NCBI GenBank assembly: GCA_007131845.1
Contig: SLPT01000242.1
Location: 1 to 5,472, forward strand
Reading direction: 5' to 3'
Length of the DNA: 5,472 nt
DNA from: Desulfobacteraceae bacterium
Lineage (GTDB): Bacteria; Desulfobacterota; Desulfobacteria; Desulfobacterales; Desulfosalsimonadaceae
Under the pieces are notes generated by a model that did not search any database, was not told where the DNA came from, and saw nothing but the letters and a program-made list of their open reading frames with translations. Of the stretch, positions 1 to 5,472 are shown in pieces. Each line of letters begins with the position of its first letter. Within the stretch, counting starts at the first letter, position 1. The position numbers and the translations under genes are program-made.

Positions 1-516
1 CTGGAGGTGGTCGACGATTTCCTCGGCACTCCGGTAAAGTTCGTGCGTTCCGTGCCGGTCGCTGTGGAGAGTAACGCTTACAATGGGTACATCGTCGATT
101 TCGATCGGCTTGACCACCCATTGAGTGATGCCGGGGGTGACTTCATCGATGTTGGAATACAGCTTGTTGTAGAGCTTGACCAGGCTGTTCTCCCGGGATT
201 CTCCCACGAAAAACCGGACCGTGACCACGGCCTCGCCCGGACGCGACATGGAATAGACGTATTCAACGCCGTCGATCTGGTACAAAAGCTTTTCCAGCCG
301 GGAGGAAACCATCTGTTCCACCTCGGCGGCGCTGCCGCCGGGATAGGTGACATACACGTCGGCCACCGGCACAACGATTTGTGGTTCTTCCTCCCTTGGC
401 GTCATGAGTAGGGCCGCCGTGCCGGCCAGAAGGCTGATAACGATCAGCAGGATAGCGAGATTTCCCTCCAGAAATTCCCGGACGATCCTGCTGGTTAAAG
501 GCGTCTCCCCGGCCAC
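1..516 (-). CDS. RND efflux transporter permease, AcrB/HAE type (N-terminal 172 residues, partial)
   Basis: This is the inner-membrane proton-driven pump of a tripartite RND efflux system. Only the first 172 codons are visible, against about 1,000 or more in the family; the rest lies beyond the left edge. A cytoplasmic amphipathic start leads into TM1 at about residues 20-38 (LAILLIVISLLAGTAALLM). It is followed by TPREEEPQIVVPVADVYV and YPGGSAAEVE (residues 39-67), the family signature opening the first periplasmic porter domain, and then by the expected beta-alpha fold (QIDGVEYVYSMSRPGEAVVTV). No ATG is available before TM1: an in-frame TGA lies upstream, so the choice is TTG at 525 or GTG at 516. 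I prefer GTG because AAGGAA ends 9 bases before it, whereas the TTG abuts that motif. The start is 5 bases past the adaptor stop, so translation is probably coupled. The EEEPQI form resembles proteobacterial HAE pumps rather than a metal-specific CusA, but the substrate cannot be predicted. Confidence 0.93.
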   Translation of the reverse strand, partial: MAGETPLTSRIVREFLEGNLAILLIVISLLAGTAALLMTPREEEPQIVVPVADVYVTYPGGSAAEVEQMVSSRLEKLLYQIDGVEYVYSMSRPGEAVVTVRFFVGESRENSLVKLYNKLYSNIDEVTPGITQWVVKPIEIDDVPIVSVTLHSDRHGTHELYRSAEEIVDHLQ

Positions 517-521
517 TTCAA

Positions 522-1658
522 TCAATTCCTTTCCCGGGAGACCCTGCCGGCGTCGTGCGGATTTCCGCTCCGGTCATATTCGCTTTGAAATCCGCTTCGG
601 GCAGGGCGGGGATGAATCAATACGGTTTCCCCCTCGTCCAGTCCGGAGAGAATCTCGATCATCCCGTTGTCCGCCGGGGCTGTCCGGACAAGCCGCCGGA
701 CAACACGGTCTTCGGATACCACCTGAACCATTTCGAGCTGACCGACCTGGAATACGGCTGTCCCGGGGATAAACACGCCTTCATCCGCCTCCGTTTCGAC
801 GATCATCCGGCCGAAGGTTCCGGGCGGAACCCCGGAGCCGGCAACATCCATCTGTACCCTGACGCTTCGCGTCCGGGCAGCCGGATCAAGGCTGCCTGAC
901 ATTTCTTCTATGACGCCTTCATGGACCGCACCCGCAGCACCGATCCGGACAGACACTGGGTCGCCCACGGCCATATGGCCTGCAAAGCGCTCGGGAACCG
1001 GTATTTCCAGGCGCATGGCATCCGGATCAAACAGCGTCATAAGAATCTGCCCGGGCGAAACCAGGTCACCGGATTCGACAAATCGCTCTGCGACTATGCC
1101 GTCTACGGGGGAGTGGATCTCCGTAAACATCTTCATTATGCGGGCTTCTTCTTCGCGTGCTTGTGCGCTGCGGTATTCGGATCGGGCGGCAATATACTCC
1201 CGGTGGGTTGCGGCGCCCGATTCATAGAGCCGTTCGGTTCGCCGGTATTCGGTTTCAGCTTGCCCGCGCGCTGCCTGTGCGGCTGCCAGGCGTGCTGTTA
1301 CGTCCCGGTCGTCCAGGGAGACAAGCAGATCCCCGATATGGACGGTTTCGCCTGCGCGTACGTGAATGTCCATTATATGGGCGCTCAGGCGAGGGCTGAC
1401 CCGGATTGTCTCATCGGATATCAGTGTCCCGGGCAGCGGAACTTTTCTGGATGTTTTTCTTTTTTCTACGACGAAGATTGCGGCATCAGCCGGCAGGGAA
1501 ACCCCGGGCTCATACACGACGGCCGATGGCTCGATTTCTCGCTTGTGGACACCGGTGGCCCACAGGATGATCACCGCCAGTGCTAACAGCGCGATAACGG
1601 GTATCCCGGCTTTTTTTGCGGCACGTGTAATACGGCCTGGTTTTCTTTTTGGTTTCAT
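522..1658 (-). CDS. RND efflux periplasmic adaptor (membrane fusion protein, HlyD/AcrA type)
   Basis: This 378-residue protein bridges the RND pump and the outer-membrane channel. In order it shows a basic N-terminus and one hydrophobic helix (about residues 19-36); the first lipoyl half (VRAGETVHIGDLLVSLDDRD, 100-119); a coiled-coil hairpin (about 120-178); the second lipoyl half (IHSPVDGIVAERFVESGDLV, 181-200); a beta-barrel domain (about 213-288); and a membrane-proximal domain (about 293-350). The hairpin tip has R140-x3-L144-x6-T151, matching the R-L-S channel-docking motif of AcrA-type adaptors with Thr in place of Ser. There is no cysteine at all, so the protein is anchored by an uncleaved helix or secreted, not lipidated. 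Length is typical. An in-frame TAA shortly upstream limits the start to this ATG; I see no clear Shine-Dalgarno sequence before it. It lies 137 bases after the channel gene and 5 bases before the pump start. The substrate is unknown. Confidence 0.95.
   Translation of the reverse strand: MKPKRKPGRITRAAKKAGIPVIALLALAVIILWATGVHKREIEPSAVVYEPGVSLPADAAIFVVEKRKTSRKVPLPGTLISDETIRVSPRLSAHIMDIHVRAGETVHIGDLLVSLDDRDVTARLAAAQAARGQAETEYRRTERLYESGAATHREYIAARSEYRSAQAREEEARIMKMFTEIHSPVDGIVAERFVESGDLVSPGQILMTLFDPDAMRLEIPVPERFAGHMAVGDPVSVRIGAAGAVHEGVIEEMSGSLDPAARTRSVRVQMDVAGSGVPPGTFGRMIVETEADEGVFIPGTAVFQVGQLEMVQVVSEDRVVRRLVRTAPADNGMIEILSGLDEGETVLIHPRPARSGFQSEYDRSGNPHDAGRVSRERN
526..531 (-). promoter_or_regulatory. 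Shine-Dalgarno site for the RND gene
   Basis: AAGGAA on the minus strand lies inside the last codons of the adaptor gene, with 9 bases between it and the GTG at 516-514. This spacing favours GTG over the TTG at 525-523, which directly touches the motif. The adaptor stop TGA (524-522) sits between the motif and the start, an arrangement suited to ribosome reinitiation. Confidence 0.6.
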
Positions 1659-1795
1659 CGGCGATTGGACAAGCGTTTATAATTGTTATGCGTGTGTCTG
1701 GAATATGCCGGCACTGAAAAAGCGGATGCCGGTTAACCCTTTTTCCGAGGTAGTTCGATGGCGATTGAAGTAGCCGGTTTCCGATCAGATTCCGC

Positions 1796-3238
1796 TCAGG
1801 CGGGCCATGTCCTGGCGGCGGCACGATCCAGGTTGGCCAATGCTTCCAGGTATTCGTAGCGTGCCGCCTGGTGACGTACCATGGACCGGGTCATGGCCGT
1901 TTGCGCGCTCAGCAGGGCCGTAACATCGACGGCCCCGTTTTCATAAAGACTCTGTGTCGTGCGCAGGGATTCTTCGGCCCGATCCAGTGCCCTGCGGGTT
2001 ACCTCGCGTCGTTTAGATGCATTTTGTGCCGTCAACCGGGCATCTTCCAGATCGAGTTCGAGCTGTTTCCGGGTTTCTTTAAGGACGGCCAGAGCCTCTC
2101 GCCGGTGCGCCGAGGCTTCGGATCGGGCTGCTGACCGGGCATGACCGTCGAATATATCCCATTCGGCGGCTACCCCGACGCGGTAGCTTTCTTCAAAGCG
2201 GCTTGCCTTTTTGCTGTCCATATCCATCGATCCGAAGGCTTCCACGTTGGGACGGTAGGCCCGTCTTGTGCTTCTTGCATCCAGCCTGGCGGCCCTTGCA
2301 TACGCGGCGGCGCGTAACAATTCGGGGCGCTCCGCCACGGAAAGGGATTCCGGATTGGCAGGAAGGCCAGCCGGCTCCTGCCGGGACGGCGATACGAGAT
2401 TCTCCGGTGTTACGATGTCGGCGCCGATGGAGGTGTTCAGGGCGGCAACGGCAAGCCGGAATGCATTTTCAGCCTGGAGCAGGTCTTCTTCCGCCCGGGC
2501 GAGCTGTACCTCGAGATTCAGAACATCGGTTTTAAGCACCGTGCCTTCTTTAAAACGGTTTCGTGCCAATTCAAGGCTTTTTTCGATTTGGGCTTCCGCT
2601 TGCCTGTATACGCTGATCATTTCTCTTGCACGCAGTGCATTGTAATAGCCGCGGCGAACCTCGTATACGAGTTCATTTCTGCGGGCCGCCAGTTCGTGAT
2701 CCGCGACTTCGATCCTTTTTTGTGCCGCATCTTCACCCAGTCGGCTTTGACCGCCGTCGTACAGAAGATAGCGGGCGTTCAGGCTGAGTCGGATATTCTG
2801 GGTATGGTCCGGATCGGAGGGATCGAGGTCCGGATCGCCGAGATCAAAACGCCGCTGGTTTAGTTCCATAATGAACGCCTGTGCCGGGTTGTCGGTTCGT
2901 TCATATCCGCCGGATGCGCTGATATGGGGATACCACGAGGCACGCGATTTCCGGTGGGCGGCTCTTGCTGAACGGATCCGGTAGGATGCAGCTTCGATCC
3001 CCGGGTTCATCTCCAGTGCGGCCCGTACGCATTCCTCAATGGAAAGGACCCTGGGGCGCGTTGTACGGGTATCCTGGCTGTCAGACGCCGCCTCCACGGC
3101 AGCGAGCCAGAAGAGATTTGCCAGCAGGAGTATAATAATGACTGCCGGAAAGGTAATCCCGAAAGACCGGCTCCAGGCGGTTGTTGCGGTTTTGGACCAA
3201 GTATGGAAACGTGCATTTGTCATGGGATTTGTTTTCAT
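1796..3238 (-). CDS. TolC-family outer membrane efflux channel protein (OEP)
   Basis: This 480-residue protein would trimerise into the outer-membrane exit duct of the efflux system. A basic N-region of about 26 residues and a hydrophobic core (about 29-48, ending LAAVEAA) form a signal peptide with likely cleavage near residue 50. Two OEP repeats follow. The first starts at LSIEECVRAALEMNPGIEAA (65-84) and has the strand motif NARYLLYDGGQSR (154-166) and helix RFKEGTVLKTDVLNLEVQLA (228-247). The second repeats the pattern with VAAEWDIFDGHARSA (356-370) and LYENGAVDVTALLSAQTA (431-448). The only cysteine, C70, is not in a lipobox, so no lipid anchor is expected. Length fits the family (about 450-500). 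The start is uncertain: ATG at 3238 gives an unusually long n-region, ATG at 3223 is the alternative, and neither has a good Shine-Dalgarno sequence. It is the first gene of the efflux operon. Confidence 0.95.
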   Translation of the reverse strand: MKTNPMTNARFHTWSKTATTAWSRSFGITFPAVIIILLLANLFWLAAVEAASDSQDTRTTRPRVLSIEECVRAALEMNPGIEAASYRIRSARAAHRKSRASWYPHISASGGYERTDNPAQAFIMELNQRRFDLGDPDLDPSDPDHTQNIRLSLNARYLLYDGGQSRLGEDAAQKRIEVADHELAARRNELVYEVRRGYYNALRAREMISVYRQAEAQIEKSLELARNRFKEGTVLKTDVLNLEVQLARAEEDLLQAENAFRLAVAALNTSIGADIVTPENLVSPSRQEPAGLPANPESLSVAERPELLRAAAYARAARLDARSTRRAYRPNVEAFGSMDMDSKKASRFEESYRVGVAAEWDIFDGHARSAARSEASAHRREALAVLKETRKQLELDLEDARLTAQNASKRREVTRRALDRAEESLRTTQSLYENGAVDVTALLSAQTAMTRSMVRHQAARYEYLEALANLDRAAARTWPA

Positions 3239-3246
3239 ACCATAAC

Positions 3247-3275
3247 AGGATAACGATGGATTGAAGAGGCGTCAA
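3247..3275 (-). promoter_or_regulatory. Candidate sigma70-type promoter for the efflux operon
   Basis: Read on the minus strand, TTGACG (3275-3270) and TATCCT (3252-3247) are separated by 17 bases. They match the -35 consensus at five of six and the -10 consensus at four of six positions. Transcription would begin near 3240, almost on the ATG at 3238, implying a leaderless message or use of the downstream ATG at 3223. A second -10-like TATAAA lies upstream near 3294-3299 but has a poorer -35 partner. This is sequence matching only. Confidence 0.33.
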
Positions 3276-3296
3276 ACCGTGCAAAATGCCCGGTTT
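3274..3296. repeat. Small imperfect inverted repeat upstream of the efflux operon
   Basis: AAACCG (3274-3279) pairs with CGGTTT (3291-3296). After one mismatch, GCA (3281-3283) pairs with TGC (3287-3289), leaving an AAA loop. It overlaps the candidate -35 element at 3270-3275 and could be a regulator-binding dyad or an RNA hairpin. No T-tract follows on either strand, so I do not call it a terminator. Confidence 0.4.
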
Positions 3297-3317
3297 ATAT
3301 CCGCATAACGGGCTGCT

Positions 3318-3366
3318 GAAACATCATCGGGCCGGCGATGGTATTTCGCCGGCCCGATGATGTTTC
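3318..3366. terminator. Perfect 21-bp inverted repeat with 7-base loop, possible terminator
   Basis: Arms 3318-3338 and 3346-3366 are exact reverse complements (both ends read GAAAC/GTTTC, with a GC-rich core CGGGCCGGCGA). They are separated by TGGTATT at 3339-3345. The element lies between the stop of the modular protein gene (3505) and the channel gene start (3238), where a terminator or transcript-end structure is expected. The fit to an intrinsic terminator is imperfect. On the minus strand, where the genes are, no T-run follows the second arm; on the plus strand GTTTT follows, but no plus-strand gene is seen. A REP-like element or an RNA-stabilising hairpin is an alternative. The structure itself is certain; its role is not. 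Confidence 0.5.
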
Positions 3367-3419
3367 GTTTTAAAAAACAAGTTGACGGCCGGGAGCACGA
3401 AGAATTTACGATTCCTGAG

Positions 3420-3434
3420 CATTGCGCGGCAATG
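3420..3434. repeat. Short palindrome in the intergenic spacer
   Basis: CATTGC (3420-3425) and GCAATG (3429-3434) are perfect inverted arms around a GCG loop. It lies about 70 bases past the stop of the modular protein gene. A further weak pair, TTTCCG (3460-3465) and CGGAAA (3481-3486), flanks a CCGGCCGG-containing loop nearer to the stop. None is followed by a convincing T-run on the minus strand, so function is unassigned. Confidence 0.35.
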
Positions 3435-3504
3435 ACCTTTTCCCGGCAGGCATGAACACTTTCCGGGTCAGCCGGCCGGACGGAAACACTTGGAAAAAAA
3501 AGAG

Positions 3505-5472
3505 TTATATGGTATCCTCCCGTGCCTCTCCGGTTTCCGTTTCTTCTTCAGGCTCCGCATCTTCAGGCTCCGCATCTTCAGGCTCCGCATCTTCGGTCTC
3601 TGCATCTTCGGGCTTCTCATCTTCCGAAGGTTCGTCTTCCAACGCTTTGTCTTCCGGCTCTTCCGGCATGAATTCCTCAAGCCTGGACTTAACCAGGTTT
3701 GTTTTGGATTCCAGGACCTCGATGCGGGCACCGGATTCGATGTCCAGTTCAGATGCTCTTCCGAGATATTCCAGGGCCCGCTCATATCCTTCGCGGGTAT
3801 CTTCCGACATGGCAACGTCGGTCCGGTAGATCAGCATGGCAAAATCCACCTGCCGGAGACGCTTTTTCACCGCCTGCTTCTTCTCGGCGGTGAAGGCGAA
3901 TTGATTTGCTTTTTCCAGGTTCTCGCGGATTGCGCCCAGGTCGACCTGAATATCCTTGTCGTCCATAAGCTGGTCGACTTGTCCCATATAGTGGTTATAG
4001 GCTAAGCGCATGACATCTTTGCGGTTGGTGGCTTCTTCCATGTCTTCCGGAATAGTGGCCCCTGGCAGAAATGCAATCTTGTTTTTTCCGGCCGGCGAAA
4101 AGTCGCCGCGCCAGATTTCAACACCGTCTCGTGTGTCTTTCAGGGTATATTGCTGGTTGTTGGCAATGCTCGTTGCGATCAGGATGAGAAAGATCACACC
4201 GAGGATGGCCACAAGCATTTTGGCGCCCCTGCCAAGCAGCGGTTCGCGTGGCGGTCCGGGGGGGCCGGGCGGAACGTCGTCCCCGCCGTCCCCGCCATCG
4301 CCATCCCCACCGCCTTTAGCGTCATTGGCGGGCGGTTCTTCCGGTGGCGGGGCCTGAGCAGAAACAGCAGGGGGGGCCTTGGCCTCCTTTGCCGCCTCTT
4401 TTTTCTTTTCAGCCGTTTCTTTTTGGACAGGTTCCGAAACCTCGGGCTTTATTTCCGGCGTCTGTTCCGTAGCAGCGGTTGCCTCCGGTTCAGTTACCGT
4501 CTCCGGTTTCGGTTCCGGCGGGGGCTCGGGAGCTTCTGTTTCCGGTGGTTTTTCCGCTTCCGCTTCAGGTGCCTTCACGGCTTCTTCCTCATTTGTTTCC
4601 GGTTCCGGTGGTTTGGGTTCGGCCGCTTTTTCTACCGGTTCTTCGATAGCAGGGGTGGGTGCTTCAGCCGTCTTTCCGGCCGCTGCCGGCGCCGGTGTTT
4701 CTTCGGCGGTTTCGGCTGCAGGCTTTTCAGGAGCTGTCGGTTTTTCGGTCTTCGGCGCATCGGGTATGCTCAGGTCGAATTGTTTGACAATGATGGCTCT
4801 ATCCACGCCTTCAAATGCAGCAGGCGCGTTAAAGGTGCCCGCGCTCTTGGCATCCGGGGTCTCCGGCACAAAGGGTTTTTCCGGCTGCCACCAGTCGAAA
4901 TGGCGTTTCAGGAGTTGCTCGATGGGAACAGGCTCTTTTTTCGGGTCGGGTTCGGTGGCTTCCGTTTCTGCTGTGGTTTCTTCAGGCGCCCCTGGAGTAG
5001 CCTCGGGTGCGATAGGTTCTGTTTCCGGGGGTTTTTCCGCTTTGGGTTCATCGGGTACGCTCAGGTCGAAGGTTTTCAAGACGATTGACCTGTCAACGCC
5101 GTCAAAGGCGGGAGGGGCGGTAAAATTAACCGCTTCGGCGTTTTCAGGAGCGAATGGTTTTTCCGGCTGCCACGTGTCAAAGCGATAGGCTATCAGTTCC
5201 TTGGCGGAGGGTTTTTTCTTCGGAGCCGGTTTTGCCTTGGCCTGGCCGGTATTTTTCGTCTCCGGTTTTTGCTGTTTTTTCGTATCCGTTTTGGCCGTTT
5301 TTTGGGGCTTTTCTTTTTTCTCCGGAGCGGGTGCTTCCAGGTCGACCGGCGCTATCAGAAGCTTACGGATCCGATTGGCCTCTTTGCTTTTTCCTTTGAC
5401 TACCGGGGTAGCGGCGAAGTCCTTATCGTATGATTTGTCCGGTTTGGGCTTCCACGGCTTTTTCGGCGCCCA
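3505..5472 (-). CDS. Uncharacterised modular single-pass membrane protein with Trp/Pro repeats and acidic tail (C-terminal 655 residues, partial)
   Basis: I do not recognise this family. The frame is open from the right edge to TAA at 3507-3505, so the N-terminus is outside the window. Visible residues 1-56, 92-148 and 184-245 hold three related modules with the core WxPxKP(F/W)xP and, in copies 2 and 3, GVDR(S/A)I and FDLS(V/I)PDxPK. Residues 246-386 are a disordered-looking Pro/Glu/Ala/Thr/Lys linker. Residues 387-409 are a Gly/Asp then Pro/Gly stretch. One transmembrane helix follows at about 419-437 (MLVAILGVIFLILIATSIA), with Arg/Lys just before it, which suggests a cytoplasmic N-side. 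Beyond it come a small domain (YTLKDTRDGVEIWRGDF, 442-458), a mainly helical region (about 480-600) and an acidic pentapeptide tail. The architecture suggests a cytoplasmic binding or tethering arm coupled to a periplasmic domain, but that is inference. The spacer downstream separates it from the efflux operon. Confidence 0.88.
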   Translation of the reverse strand, partial: WAPKKPWKPKPDKSYDKDFAATPVVKGKSKEANRIRKLLIAPVDLEAPAPEKKEKPQKTAKTDTKKQQKPETKNTGQAKAKPAPKKKPSAKELIAYRFDTWQPEKPFAPENAEAVNFTAPPAFDGVDRSIVLKTFDLSVPDEPKAEKPPETEPIAPEATPGAPEETTAETEATEPDPKKEPVPIEQLLKRHFDWWQPEKPFVPETPDAKSAGTFNAPAAFEGVDRAIIVKQFDLSIPDAPKTEKPTAPEKPAAETAEETPAPAAAGKTAEAPTPAIEEPVEKAAEPKPPEPETNEEEAVKAPEAEAEKPPETEAPEPPPEPKPETVTEPEATAATEQTPEIKPEVSEPVQKETAEKKKEAAKEAKAPPAVSAQAPPPEEPPANDAKGGGDGDGGDGGDDVPPGPPGPPREPLLGRGAKMLVAILGVIFLILIATSIANNQQYTLKDTRDGVEIWRGDFSPAGKNKIAFLPGATIPEDMEEATNRKDVMRLAYNHYMGQVDQLMDDKDIQVDLGAIRENLEKANQFAFTAEKKQAVKKRLRQVDFAMLIYRTDVAMSEDTREGYERALEYLGRASELDIESGARIEVLESKTNLVKSRLEEFMPEEPEDKALEDEPSEDEKPEDAETEDAEPEDAEPEDAEPEEETETGEAREDTI
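3550..3654 (-). repeat. 15-bp tandem repeat encoding an acidic pentapeptide tail
   Basis: Seven in-frame 15-base units encode EDKAL, EDEPS, EDEKP, EDAET and then EDAEP three times. The three EDAEP units (3594-3550) are almost identical in DNA, while the upstream units are diverged, a pattern expected of recent slippage expansion at one end. The period is a multiple of three, so copy-number change would keep the frame and only change tail length. Confidence 0.9.
4738..4923 (-). repeat. Module copy 3 of the modular membrane protein
   Basis: Visible residues 184-245 carry IEQLLKRHFDWWQPEKPFVP, then FNAPAAFEGVDRAIIVKQ and FDLSIPDAPKTEKP. Compared with copy 2 it has a few extra residues between the KPF segment and the GVDR segment. 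It is the last copy before the long Pro/Glu-rich linker, 94 residues after copy 2 measured from the shared FDxW. Confidence 0.85.
5029..5199 (-). repeat. Module copy 2 of the modular membrane protein
   Basis: Visible residues 92-148 carry ELIAYRFDTWQPEKPFAPE, then FTAPPAFDGVDRSIVLKT and FDLSVPDEPKAEKP. It matches copy 3 closely in protein, with clear DNA similarity too: the stretch encoding WQPEKPF is nearly identical. This points to an internal duplication. A TTG at 5079 falls inside this copy and is not the gene start. Confidence 0.85.
5305..5472 (-). repeat. Module copy 1 (diverged, cut by the window edge)
   Basis: Visible residues 1-56 of the modular protein start WAPKKPWKPKP and continue with FAATPVVKG and LLIAPVDLEAP. 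They align loosely with copies 2 and 3 at the WxPxKP core, the F-x-A-x-P segment and the closing hydrophobic-PxDxxxP segment, but lack GVDR and FDLS. The Trp-to-Trp distance to copy 2 is 100 residues, close to the copy 2 to copy 3 spacing. A Lys/Pro/Gln-rich linker follows it. Confidence 0.5.

Noticed and set aside
921..1586. 221-codon plus-strand frame opposite the adaptor gene
   Set aside because: It overlaps an unmistakable adaptor on the other strand and shows no recognisable domain of its own.
1659..1795. Promoter or terminator in the 137-base gap between the channel and adaptor genes
   Set aside because: There is a TATAAA-like box at 1681-1676 and a TGCCGG/CCGGCA pair (1706-1711 and 1728-1733), but no matching -35 box and no T-run after the stem. 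The evidence is too weak for a feature.
3382..3410. Plus-strand promoter TTGACG with TTTACG
   Set aside because: The -10 match is poor and no plus-strand gene lies downstream.
3505..5079. TTG at 5079 as the start of the modular protein gene
   Set aside because: The frame stays open to the right edge, and the TTG lies inside module copy 2, splitting a repeat that clearly continues upstream.
4150..5188. Long plus-strand open frames (4150-5088, Phe/Arg-rich; 4379-5188, Ser/Gly-rich) opposite the modular protein gene
   Set aside because: They are antisense shadows of Pro/Glu/Ala/Lys codons. Their composition is implausible for a folded protein, and the minus-strand frame has coherent repeats, a helix and a domain.
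3505..5472. Identification of the modular protein as TonB, ZipA or an FtsN-like protein because of its Pro/Glu/Lys-rich arm
   Set aside because: In those families the transmembrane helix is near the N-terminus, followed by the arm. Here the helix follows the arm, and no TonB, ZipA or SPOR C-terminal domain is visible.

Overview
All supported genes in this window lie on the minus strand, so the reading direction is right to left. The sequence looks moderately GC-rich by eye. A complete outer-membrane efflux protein, a periplasmic adaptor and the start of an RND pump mark a Gram-negative, diderm bacterium. The pump N-terminus and the style of the large acidic repeat protein suggest a proteobacterium, possibly Desulfobacterota. 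That lineage guess is weak.

Layout, in transcription order: (1) 5472-3505 is the 3' part (655 residues visible) of a long modular membrane protein whose N-terminus lies beyond the right edge. It has three spaced copies of a Trp/Pro/Phe module, a long Pro/Glu/Ala/Thr/Lys linker, a Gly/Asp then Pro/Gly stretch, one transmembrane helix, an extracytoplasmic domain and a pentapeptide-repeat acidic tail. I do not recognise the family. (2) 3504-3239 is a 266-base intergenic region with several inverted repeats, including a perfect 21-bp stem with a 7-base loop, and a sigma70-like promoter candidate facing the next gene. (3) 3238-1796 encodes a TolC-type outer-membrane channel. (4) After a 137-base gap, 1658-522 encodes an HlyD/AcrA-type membrane fusion protein. 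(5) Five bases further on, from a GTG at 516 to the left edge, lies the N-terminal part of an AcrB-like RND permease.

Genes 3-5 form a standard tripartite efflux operon in the order channel, adaptor, pump. Together they would move a substrate, not predictable from this sequence, from the inner membrane or periplasm out through the outer membrane. The modular protein upstream is separated from them by the palindrome-rich spacer and is probably a separate transcription unit. Nothing visible links it functionally to efflux, and it is the least ordinary part of the window. There is no RNA gene, CRISPR array or insertion sequence that I can support. No stretch above 300 bases lacks a gene.
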